64,000 bases of DNA. Origin: JAFEBO01 sp044221315 (lineage in GTDB: Bacteria > Planctomycetota > Phycisphaerae > Phycisphaerales > UBA1924). The stretch spans positions 124,001 through 188,000 of the forward strand of contig JBGAPK010000004.1 of NCBI GenBank assembly GCA_044221315.1, in the 5' to 3' direction. Position numbers and translations under genes: made by a program. Below, one piece after another: positions 49,363 to 57,089 of the stretch. The notes beneath the pieces are model-generated. The model had not been told where the DNA came from, made no database searches, and was given only the letters and a program-made list of their open reading frames with translations. Position 1 is the first letter of the stretch, and each line of letters starts with the position of its first letter.

Positions 49363-52300
49363 ATGAACTCTCCGACGCCATCCTCCGCACCCGGCATTCC
49401 CGGGCCCGACCACGGCCCGCCGGACATTCATGGCCGCGTGGCTGCCCTGCGCAGTCGGCTGGAACTGTGCATGGTCGCCGATCGCCGGGCGCTGGCCGGG
49501 CGGCTCGATACGGCGATGCGGCGCGGAGCGGACGAGGAGCGGCTGGGGCAGATCGAGTCGGCGGTCGCGTTGTCGCAGGTTCGGGCGACCGAGCGACTCG
49601 GGAAACGGCCGAAGCCGGAATTCGACGATGCGCTGCCGGTCGTGCAACGGAGATTGGAGATCGCGGCGGCGATCGAGCGCAATCAGGTGCTTGTGCTCTG
49701 CGGAGAGACGGGATCGGGAAAGACGACGCAACTGCCCAAGATCTGCCTGGAACTGGGGCGGGGCGTGCGGGGGCTGATCGGCCACACGCAGCCGCGGCGG
49801 CTCGCGGCCCGTTCGGTGGCGGCGCGGATCGCGCAGGAACTGGGCGTGGCGGTCGGGTCGGCCGTCGGGTTCAAGATGCGATTCACCGATGCAACCTCGG
49901 GCGAGGGGTACATCAAGCTGATGACAGACGGCATCCTGCTGGCGGAGACGCAGCGGGACCCGCTGCTGGAGCAGTACGACACGCTCATCATCGACGAGGC
50001 GCACGAGCGATCGCTGAATATCGACTTCCTGCTCGGGTACATCAAGCGGCTGCTTCCGCGGCGGCCGGACCTGAAACTCATCATCACGTCGGCGACGATC
50101 GACCCGCAGCGCTTCGCGGCGCACTTCGGCACGCCGGGCAAGCCCGCGGAGATCATCGAAGTTTCGGGGCGCACCTACCCGGTCGAGCTGCGCTACCGGC
50201 CGCTCTCGCGACCCTCGGGCGATGAAGACGGGCCGGATCTGGATCTCACCGAGGAAGAGGCCATCGTTGCCGCCGCGAAAGAGGCGATCGCGCATGGCCC
50301 GGGAGACATCCTGGTCTTCCTTCCGGGGGAACGCGAGATCCGCGATGTGGCGGATGCGCTTCGGCATTCGATTCCAAAGGAGACCGAGATCTTGCCGCTG
50401 TACGCGCGGCTCTCCAACGACGATCAGATGCGGGTCTTTAAGACCGCGCCTGGGCGCCGTCGGATCGTGCTGGCGACCAATGTGGCGGAGACGTCTATCA
50501 CGGTTCCGGGAATCCGGTATGTGATCGATCCCGGGCTTGCCCGGATCAGCCGGTACTCGACTCGAACGCGGGTGCAACGGCTTCCGATCGAGCCCATCTC
50601 CAAGGCTTCGGCCAATCAACGGGCGGGGCGCTGCGGACGTGTTGCGCCGGGCGTCTGCTTCCGGCTCTATGCGGAGGATGACCTTGAGAAGCGCGAGGAG
50701 TTCACCGAGCCGGAAATACTTCGGACGAACCTGGCGAGCGTGCTGCTGCAGATGAAGTCGCTCCGGCTCGGCGACCCGGCCGAGTTTCCGTTTGTCGAAC
50801 CTCCGGACAGCCGCGCGATCCGGGACGGTGTTGAGACGCTTTACGAATTGCACGCGATTGACGATCGGGGCGAACTCACAGAGATTGGGCGCAAACTCGC
50901 GAGGCTGCCCATCGACCCGCGGCTCGGACGGATGATCATCGCGTCGCAGCGGGAAGACTGTTTGCACGAGGTGCTTGTTATTGCATCGGCGCTTTCGATC
51001 CAGGATCCGCGCGAGCGTCCGATGGACAAGCAGGATCAGGCGGACGAGGCGCACGCCCGCTTCAAAGACACGTCGTCTGACTTCAAGGCACTGCTCAACC
51101 TCTGGCGGCACTACCACGATCTCAACGACAAGCTCACCAGCAGCCGCCTGCGCGCGGCGTGCCGGCAGGGCTTCCTGTCGTTCCTTCGCCTGCGCGAGTG
51201 GAGCGAGATCTACCGGCAGCTCAAGTCGCTTGCGGATGAACTGGGGATGCGCGTTTCGCGGAAGCCTGCGGCGGACGATCAGGTCCATCGCGCGATCCTG
51301 ACGGGGCTGCTCACCAGTGTGGGCACGAAGGGAGAGAATGCCGAGTACACGGGCTGCCGCAACATCAAGTTCTTCATCCACCCGGGCTCGGGCCTTTCGG
51401 GGAACAAGCCGCCGTGGGTGATGGCGGCGGAGTTGGTCCGTACGACGAAGCTGTACGCCCGCTGTGGCGCCAAGATCGATCCGCTCTGGATTGAACAGCT
51501 CGGTGCGCACCTCGTGAAGCGGACGCATAGCGAGCCTCGTTGGAGGAGGGAATCGGGGCGTGTCATTGCCAACGAGCGTGTGCTGCTCCACGGGCTCGAG
51601 ATCGTCGCGCGGCGGCCGGTCCATTTCGGGCCGATCGATCCGAAGACCAGCCGCGAGATCTTCATCGAGAACGCGCTGGTGCGGGGGGAGATGGAGTCCG
51701 ACGACCCGTTCCTGGTGCACAATCTCGGGTTGGTCGAGGAGATCCGCGAGCTGGAGGCAAAGGTGCGTCGGCGGGATCTGCTCGTCGGCGATCGGACGCT
51801 CTTTGATTTCTATGACAAGCGACTTCCGGCGACGATCTGCACGACGCACCTGTTCCAGGCGTGGCGCAAGGAGATGGACCGGCGCGAGCCCAGGGCCCTT
51901 TTCATGTCGCGCGCCGACATCATCGCGTCGGAAATCGAGATCGATCCGCACCAATTTCCGGCCGAGATGCCGGTGTTTGGTAGTCGGCTGCCCCTCAAGT
52001 ACACGCTCGATCCGGGCGCTGCCCGCGACGGAATCACGGTCGATGTGCCGGTCGAAGCGCTGCACCAGGTGGATGAGGACCGGGCTTTGTGGCTCGTGCC
52101 GGGGATGCTGACCGAACTCGTGAGCGAACTGGTCCGGACTCTCCCCAAGTCGTACCGGCATCACATCGTGAGCGCCCCGGCGTTTGCCGAGGAGGTGGCG
52201 CCCCGCCTCACCTTTGGGAAGGGATCTCTTCTCGACACGCTCGCGTCGGAGATTCGGATCCGGACGAAGGGGCTTGTGGGCGACATCGCGCGGTCGGCTT

Positions 52301-53337
52301 GGCGGCTGGATCTGCTTCCCGGGCATCTGCGATTCAATTACAGAGTCCTCGACGACTCGGGGAAGGAACTGGCCCAAGGGCGGGATTTGGGAGCGCTGCG
52401 CGCCCAGTTTGCCGCTCGGTCATCCAAGAAGCTTCCGTCGGCCGCGGGGGGAGCCTTCAGCCGGGATGGGATCAAATCGTGGGACTTCGGCGAGCTTCCG
52501 ACCGCTGTCCAGGTGGACCGAGCGGGCATCAAGGTTGCGGCGTATCCGGCGCTCGTGGATCTCACAACGTCGTGCGGTCTGCGGCTCGCGGATTCGCAGG
52601 AGCGGGCCGCAATTTTGCATCGAGCGGGGCTTCGGCGGCTGTTCATGCTGACGGCGTCGCACGAGTTTTCTCGCCTGCGGCGGGGCATACCCGATCTGGA
52701 GCGGCTGCGGGTGCTCTCTGCGCCAATCGCGAAGTGGGAACAGTTCCTGGACGACTTGCTGCTCCTCACCGCTGATCTGCGCCTTTTTCCGAAGGGCTTT
52801 GTCGATATCCGCGCTGAAGCGGCGTTCGACGCGGCCGTGGCGAAAGCCGAGCCGGGGCTTTGGAACGAGGCGTCAGCGGTGCGCAAGATCGTCGGCGAGG
52901 CGCTTGAAGCAAACCAGGCGCTTGCCACGCGCGTCGCCGCGACGACAAGCCTGTCTTTCAGCGCGGTCGTGGCCGATGTAAACGATCAGGCGTCACGGCT
53001 GGTCGAGGAGGGCTTTCTCCTGGCGACACCACGAGAATGGCTCCCCCACCTGGCTCGCTACCTCACCGCGGCTCGGCTTCGGCTTGAACGGCTTCCGGGC
53101 GGGGGGATCACCCGGGACGACAAGCACCGGGCGGAATTCCTTCCATGGTGGCAGTTGTTCACTGGGAATCTGCATGTGCTCTCGCAGGATGGGCCGCGGC
53201 GAGAAGCGTTTGTTGCGTTCCGGTGGATGCTGGAGGAGATGCGGGTTTCGTTGTTCGCGCAGGACTTGCGAACGGCGATCCCGATCTCGTACAAGCGGCT
53301 TTCGGATCAATGGGAGGCTGTGGTAAGGGCGGGGTAG
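49363..53337 (+). CDS. hrpA: ATP-dependent RNA helicase HrpA
   Basis: A 1324-aa DEAH-box helicase. Walker A is GETGSGKTTQ (114-123), the DEAH box D211-E-A-H214 reads IIDEAHERSLN, the SAT motif is ITSATIDP, and motif VI is NQRAGRCGRVAPG. A helicase-associated domain, OB-fold and long C-terminal HrpA-specific region follow, normal for the family. HrpA in other bacteria processes certain mRNAs and rescues stalled ribosomes. The ATG at 49363 is 46 bp after the lipoprotein stop. Confidence 0.95.
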   Translation: MNSPTPSSAPGIPGPDHGPPDIHGRVAALRSRLELCMVADRRALAGRLDTAMRRGADEERLGQIESAVALSQVRATERLGKRPKPEFDDALPVVQRRLEIAAAIERNQVLVLCGETGSGKTTQLPKICLELGRGVRGLIGHTQPRRLAARSVAARIAQELGVAVGSAVGFKMRFTDATSGEGYIKLMTDGILLAETQRDPLLEQYDTLIIDEAHERSLNIDFLLGYIKRLLPRRPDLKLIITSATIDPQRFAAHFGTPGKPAEIIEVSGRTYPVELRYRPLSRPSGDEDGPDLDLTEEEAIVAAAKEAIAHGPGDILVFLPGEREIRDVADALRHSIPKETEILPLYARLSNDDQMRVFKTAPGRRRIVLATNVAETSITVPGIRYVIDPGLARISRYSTRTRVQRLPIEPISKASANQRAGRCGRVAPGVCFRLYAEDDLEKREEFTEPEILRTNLASVLLQMKSLRLGDPAEFPFVEPPDSRAIRDGVETLYELHAIDDRGELTEIGRKLARLPIDPRLGRMIIASQREDCLHEVLVIASALSIQDPRERPMDKQDQADEAHARFKDTSSDFKALLNLWRHYHDLNDKLTSSRLRAACRQGFLSFLRLREWSEIYRQLKSLADELGMRVSRKPAADDQVHRAILTGLLTSVGTKGENAEYTGCRNIKFFIHPGSGLSGNKPPWVMAAELVRTTKLYARCGAKIDPLWIEQLGAHLVKRTHSEPRWRRESGRVIANERVLLHGLEIVARRPVHFGPIDPKTSREIFIENALVRGEMESDDPFLVHNLGLVEEIRELEAKVRRRDLLVGDRTLFDFYDKRLPATICTTHLFQAWRKEMDRREPRALFMSRADIIASEIEIDPHQFPAEMPVFGSRLPLKYTLDPGAARDGITVDVPVEALHQVDEDRALWLVPGMLTELVSELVRTLPKSYRHHIVSAPAFAEEVAPRLTFGKGSLLDTLASEIRIRTKGLVGDIARSAWRLDLLPGHLRFNYRVLDDSGKELAQGRDLGALRAQFAARSSKKLPSAAGGAFSRDGIKSWDFGELPTAVQVDRAGIKVAAYPALVDLTTSCGLRLADSQERAAILHRAGLRRLFMLTASHEFSRLRRGIPDLERLRVLSAPIAKWEQFLDDLLLLTADLRLFPKGFVDIRAEAAFDAAVAKAEPGLWNEASAVRKIVGEALEANQALATRVAATTSLSFSAVVADVNDQASRLVEEGFLLATPREWLPHLARYLTAARLRLERLPGGGITRDDKHRAEFLPWWQLFTGNLHVLSQDGPRREAFVAFRWMLEEMRVSLFAQDLRTAIPISYKRLSDQWEAVVRAG

Positions 53338-53433
53338 TTCACGCACCCGCCTTGGGGATGTAGCGGGAGCAATGCGAATTCCCGTTGGAAGTTGCGCAAC
53401 TTTGAGCGAGATCGGGGCGAAAAGACATCCGAA

Positions 53434-53498
53434 ACCCCCTCCGTCATCGCTCCGCAAAGCCTGCGCGATGACACCTCCCCCTTTGGCAAAGGGGGAGG
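53434..53498. repeat. MITE-like palindromic element upstream of the DoxX gene
   Basis: ACCCCCTCC is followed by inverted arms GTCATCGC (53443-53450) and GCGATGAC (53465-53472), then a second hairpin, CCTCCCCCTTT-GGC-AAAGGGGGAGG (53474-53498). The CCCCCTCC/GGGGGAGG core recalls the elements at 1917 and 29445. It lies in the 282-bp gap between hrpA and the DoxX gene, and no ORF is carried. Confidence 0.65.
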
Positions 53499-53619
53499 AT
53501 AAATGCAAAGGCACGAAACAAATACCATGAGCCGGTCTAAGTTCGCCATTCTGCCGTTCCTGCGAATACCCCGCCCCTGTAGTAAGCTCTCGCCGATTTG
53601 ATTCAAGGAGACTTCGCAC

Positions 53620-54018
53620 ATGCAGACCGATATTCGATCGCCGGGTGTCTCGAAGGCAGTGTTCTGGGCGAGCTGTGTTGTCAGCGCGATCCCGGTGCTA
53701 TTGCTCTTCATGAGCGCCGGGATGAAATTAAGCAAGAATCCGCAGGCGGTAGAGGGCTTTGCGAAGGGGGGATATCCCGACTGGTCGCTCGTCACGCTGG
53801 GAGTTGTCGAGTTGGCGTGCACGATCATCTACCTGATTCCGCAGACTTCGGTGCTCGGGGCGATTCTGCTGACCGGATACCTGGGTGGGGCGGTAGACGT
53901 CCATGTACGGGGGTCGGAAATTCAGTTCCTTGCCCCGTTTTTCTGCGGCGTCTTTGTTTGGCTGGGTCTGTTCCTTCGGGAGCCGCGGCTGCGGGTGCTC
54001 ATTCCCTTTCGGCGCTAG
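53620..54018 (+). CDS. DoxX-like family membrane protein
   Basis: A 132-aa protein with four membrane helices, matching the DoxX-like family. VVSAIPVLLLFMSAGMKL is helix 1 with the conserved GxxKL-type end, GYPDWSLVTLGVVELACTIIYLIP covers helices 2, and ILLTGYLGGAVDVHVR with a His is the third. The role of such proteins is not settled; some are linked to oxidative stress. Its RBS AAGGAG lies seven bases before the ATG. Confidence 0.85.
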   Translation: MQTDIRSPGVSKAVFWASCVVSAIPVLLLFMSAGMKLSKNPQAVEGFAKGGYPDWSLVTLGVVELACTIIYLIPQTSVLGAILLTGYLGGAVDVHVRGSEIQFLAPFFCGVFVWLGLFLREPRLRVLIPFRR

Positions 54019-54417
54019 AACGAGGTTCAGTCAGATGGAGCGGACTTGAAAGAAGGCGCTACACAACGTGCTCGGCCTTGCGACATCTTGCGGAAGATAC
54101 TTGTGCGTGAACACGGACCGTCGGCAGCGAAATCGGCACACGTTCTCGGTGAACACCGAAGACTGTGGCACCCACTTCGGGGTGCGAAGATCTGCACATC
54201 GGACCGAGGGTGTCGCTCGGAAACCCTCGCTCCACCCTCGGCTAGATTCTGCAAGCCCTTCGGGCTTGAAGCGCGATTCGCACGCGTTCCGAAAGATCGG
54301 ATGTTGCGTGAGCGAAAATGGCCTTGGTTCACAAACCTCGGCCGCGAGAGGCCCCACGGAGCGCGGCGTGAGTTGAGATTGTTCTGATGGCGTCCCCCGC
54401 AGCAATGAGGCGAACAC
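54019..54417. other. 399-bp intergenic region rich in stem-loops
   Basis: There is no convincing gene. Four stem-loops lie close together: TCGGTG-AA-CACCGA-type palindrome (54146-54159); CACCC...GGGTG (54169-54184); CCGAGGGTG/CACCCTCGG (54204-54212 and 54233-54241), 9 bp; and CAAGCCC-TTC-GGGCTTG (54252-54268). The T/C-poor, G/A-rich flanks are unlike coding DNA here. It could be a structured RNA or a long leader for the M29 aminopeptidase gene. Confidence 0.4.
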
Positions 54418-55569
54418 ATGCGCGATCCGCGCGTTGAGAAACTTGCCGCGGTTTTGGTCCGGCACTGCGCGAGTGTTGGCGCGGGGGATCTTGTCACGAT
54501 CGTTGGCGAGACCGGGGCGCTGCCGGCTGTTGAGGCGGTCTTTGCAGAGGTCCTCCATGCGGGGGGACACCCGAGCTTTCATCCGAAGAGCGACCGCCTT
54601 CAGGAACTGCTTCTGACACTGGGAAACGAGGAGCAGCTCCGGCACGTCTCACCCTCGGAGCGATTCCGGCTCGAGCGGTGCGATGTGCTGATGGTGCTGC
54701 TGCGGCCGACCAACACGAGGTTCCTCGGGCGAGTCGATCCGCGGCGGGTGGCGATGGCGCAGAGCGCGCGGCGTGAACTCAACTCGATGTCGATGCGCCG
54801 GGCGGCCGAAGGGAAGATGCGGTACGTTCTCACGGAGATTCCCGGCCCTGCCGCGGCACAGGACGCGGAGATGTCGCTTTCGGCGTATGAAGACTGGGTC
54901 TATCGCGCCGGCTTCCTCCATTTGTCCGATCCGCTTGCGGAATGGCGGAAGTTGCAGGCGCAGCAGGAACTGGTGCGAACGTACCTGGAATCAAAGCGCG
55001 AATTGCGGTTCTACGTGCCACCCGGCGATCGCGCCGCCGGCTTGGCCCCTCACGACGGCACCGACCTCGCCGTGGACGTGTCGGGGCGAACATGGGTCAA
55101 TTGTGCGGGCGGCGAGAACTTTCCGGACGGTGAAGTGTTTTCCGGGCCGCGCTCGGTTGATGGGGTGATGAACTTCAACTTTCCGGCTGTGTATCGCGGT
55201 CGAGAAGTTGAGGGTGTGCGACTGAAATTCAAGGACGGTCGTGTTGTCGAGGCCAGCGCGAGCAAGAACGAAGAGTTTCTGATCCGCATGCTCGATCAGG
55301 ACTCCGGCGCACGGGTCTGCGGCGAGATCGCCATCGGCACGAACTATCAGATCAAGGACTTTTCCAAGAACGCCTTTTTCGACGAGAAGATCGGTGGGAC
55401 GTTTCATCTTGCGCTCGGCGCGGGCTATCCGCAGACGGGCAATACGAACGAATCGGGGCTTCATTGGGACATGGTGTGTGATCTGCGCGCCGGAGGGACG
55501 ATTCACGCGGACGGGGAACTGTTCCACAAGGACGGGGCCTTTGTGCAAGCGGGTTGGCCGGGCAACTAA
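54418..55569 (+). CDS. M29 family aminopeptidase (AmpS/T type)
   Basis: A 383-aa metalloaminopeptidase that removes N-terminal residues from peptides. The M29 metal motifs are visible: NFPDGEVFSGP (Glu), CGEIAIGTN (Glu), GTFHLALGAGYP (His), NESGLHWDMVCDLRAGG (His, Asp) and the final IHADGELF. The Tyr-rich N-terminal domain is complete. Length is close to the usual 370-410 aa. It is preceded by a 399-bp intergenic region full of stem-loops. Confidence 0.93.
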   Translation: MRDPRVEKLAAVLVRHCASVGAGDLVTIVGETGALPAVEAVFAEVLHAGGHPSFHPKSDRLQELLLTLGNEEQLRHVSPSERFRLERCDVLMVLLRPTNTRFLGRVDPRRVAMAQSARRELNSMSMRRAAEGKMRYVLTEIPGPAAAQDAEMSLSAYEDWVYRAGFLHLSDPLAEWRKLQAQQELVRTYLESKRELRFYVPPGDRAAGLAPHDGTDLAVDVSGRTWVNCAGGENFPDGEVFSGPRSVDGVMNFNFPAVYRGREVEGVRLKFKDGRVVEASASKNEEFLIRMLDQDSGARVCGEIAIGTNYQIKDFSKNAFFDEKIGGTFHLALGAGYPQTGNTNESGLHWDMVCDLRAGGTIHADGELFHKDGAFVQAGWPGN

Positions 55570-55760
55570 TGTAGAAGATTGTTTGATTCCATTTCCGTCT
55601 GATTCGCCGCATGATCAAGCGACTTCCGATACGATTTGACTCGTCAAGTGTGTCCGAATGGAATTCACTGGACCTGCCGCCGGCGCTGCCAGGGGAAGAG
55701 TTTGATTTTGAGCCGAGTCCGTGATGGATTCGCCGGGCGAGAGCGGCGCTGTGATGCTGA

Positions 55761-56363
55761 TCAGGGTTTGCGGGCAAAGACCTGCACGACCGACGCATCG
55801 CCGGTGTGGAATTGTCCTTCGGCCACGTTGCGCACCAGCGCGGCCTGATGCTCGATCGTCAGCCCTTCCAATTCTCCGAGGATGACTTCCAACGGAGCGA
55901 GGAGCGCAGGGTCCTTTGGGCCGCCGGTGCTGCGTTGGAGCTGATCGGGCGCGTAGGCCTCGAGCACGAAGACCCCGTCGGGTTTGAGCCACGTGGCGAT
56001 TCGCCTGTGAACCGCGGCGCGGAGGGCCGCGGGAAGGTGGACGAAGATGGAACTGACCACATCGAGCGAAGCCGATTCCGCGTCGAAATCCTGCAGATTC
56101 ACGGCCTGCGTGCGGAGTTTCAAGCGACGCTCACCGGCGAGTCGCTGTGCCTTTTGCATTCCGACTTCGCTCTGGTCGACCGCTAACACGTTCAGCCCAC
56201 GGGAGGCAAGAAACAAGGCGTTGCGGCCTTCTCCCGCCCCGATGTCGAGAGCATTTCCCGCTGCCGGGAATCGGTCCGCCATCCGTGACAGGAATTCATT
56301 GGGTGCCTTGCCGTAGACAAGGTCTTCGCTCGCGTACCGCTGATCCCAGAAGGCGCTCGACAT
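55761..56363 (-). CDS. class I SAM-dependent methyltransferase (TehB-like)
   Basis: A 200-aa protein. FWDQRYASEDLVYGKAPNEFL is the usual TehB-like opening, ALDIGAGEGRNALFLASRG is motif I for SAM binding, VLAVDQSEVGMQKA is motif II with the acidic residue, and VSSIFVHLPAALRAAVH is the later conserved part. Such enzymes methylate small molecules, for example tellurite or thiopurines. The substrate is unknown. The ATG at 56363 is chosen because the frame upstream has no similarity. Confidence 0.87.
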   Translation of the reverse strand: MSSAFWDQRYASEDLVYGKAPNEFLSRMADRFPAAGNALDIGAGEGRNALFLASRGLNVLAVDQSEVGMQKAQRLAGERRLKLRTQAVNLQDFDAESASLDVVSSIFVHLPAALRAAVHRRIATWLKPDGVFVLEAYAPDQLQRSTGGPKDPALLAPLEVILGELEGLTIEHQAALVRNVAEGQFHTGDASVVQVFARKP

Positions 56364-56566
56364 GCTCGAAAGATTAGGAATCGTCGGGCTCCCGCTCTTG
56401 GCGCGACGCCGAGCCGCATCATCGGGAGTTGAACTCAACGAATGTCCCCGTTTCGAGTTTGCTCTCGTCGTTGGTCCGGTGCCGAAAGCCTCCACCATCG
56501 GCCAGCCCGCGCTGAGCCCCATGGCATCGATGGCCTTTGCTATCGAGGCGCCTGTGGCCAGCCCCC

Positions 56567-56633
56567 AACTCCACTGCGAAGGACGTAAACCCAGAACATC
56601 GAATCGGGGTGGCGGGATTTGAACCCACGACCT
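56567..56633. repeat. direct repeat copy A (tRNA 3' half plus nuclease start)
   Basis: A 67-bp direct repeat with only two mismatches to copy B at 56871-56937, 304 bp away. It spans the 3' part of a tRNA-Pro-like sequence and the first codons of a GIY-YIG gene. In this copy the start codon is ATG (CAT at 56597-56599 on the plus strand), but the frame loses similarity after MFWVYVLRSGV. Confidence 0.85.
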
Positions 56634-56656
56634 GTCGCCGCGGCGACCGCGCTACC
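56604..56656 (-). pseudogene. tRNA-Pro-like remnant
   Basis: On the minus strand this reads GGTAGCGCG (end of a D-arm), an anticodon stem GTCGC/GCGAC with only 4 loop bases (CGCG), a variable loop, a complete T-arm and acceptor 3' strand ending in CACCCCGA. The 5' half is missing and the anticodon loop has lost about three bases, so it cannot be a working tRNA. Its stem differs from that of the intact tRNA-Pro(GGG), which suggests descent from a different tRNA gene. Confidence 0.75.
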
Positions 56657-56903
56657 TCGCACCGCCGGTGATCAGGCGATCCAACTCGGAGCGGCCGCGC
56701 CCGGTTTTCAGATACATCTCGCGCTGCACCGCTGCCTCGCGAGTCTGGAAGCTCTCGCTGTGGACTAGAGTCCAAGGCACGCCGTGCCTGGTCGCCGGGC
56801 TGTGTCCGGCATTGTGGCGGCGGAGCCGCTCGTCTATGTCTTCGCAAGAACCGGTGTATCTCCGGCCCGTAACCCCACTGCGAAGGACGTAAACCCAGAA
56901 TAT
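56652..56903 (-). CDS. GIY-YIG nuclease family protein lacking a standard start codon
   Basis: An 83-aa frame with the small stand-alone GIY-YIG fold: FWVYVLRSG, RYTGS (Y16-T-G18), DERLRRHNAG with conserved Arg, SPATRHGVPW and the catalytic Glu62 in VQREMYLKTG. The length is right for the family. It begins four bases after the 3' end of tRNA-Pro, and the codon at the expected start is ATA, not ATG; no other in-frame start follows before the fold begins. Its TAG stop lies in the D-arm sequence of the tRNA remnant. Upstream in-frame codons belong to the tRNA and are not protein. Confidence 0.7.
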   Translation of the reverse strand: MFWVYVLRSGVTGRRYTGSCEDIDERLRRHNAGHSPATRHGVPWTLVHSESFQTREAAVQREMYLKTGRGRSELDRLITGGAR

Positions 56904-56937
56904 CGAATCGGGGTGGCGGGATTTGAACCCACGACCT
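56871..56937. repeat. direct repeat copy B
   Basis: This copy includes the 3' half of the intact tRNA-Pro and the first codons of the GIY-YIG frame. It matches copy A (56567-56633) at 65 of 67 positions. One of the two differences changes the nuclease start codon from ATG to ATA. Confidence 0.85.
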
Positions 56938-56981
56938 TTTGACCCCCAGTCAAACGCGCTACCAAGCTGCGCTACACCCCG
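56908..56981 (-). tRNA. tRNA-Pro (anticodon GGG)
   Basis: A complete cloverleaf: acceptor CGGGGTG/CACCCCG, D-arm GCGC...GCGC, anticodon stem TTTGA/TCAAA with loop CTGGGGG, T-arm GTGGG with TTCAAATC and discriminator A. U33 is followed by GGG, so it reads proline codons CCC/CCU. CCA is not encoded. It is divergent from the dihydroorotase gene. Confidence 0.93.
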
Positions 56982-57089
56982 CAATTTCTCTTGCGGAAGG
57001 GCAAGATTAGGCGCGCCAGGTTGAAGAATCGAAATCGGCAACAAGACCACCGAACACAACCCCGCACCGCCCCGGTATCCTCACGGCGG

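Noticed and set aside
49228..52377. A 1049-codon open frame on the minus strand
   Set aside because: It lies opposite hrpA, is Arg/Pro/His-rich and shows no family similarity; it is a shadow of hrpA codon use.
56904..57059. An upstream extension of the GIY-YIG protein
   Set aside because: The extra residues (such as GVAQLGSAFDWGSKGRGF) are the translation of the tRNA-Pro gene, a common false protein.
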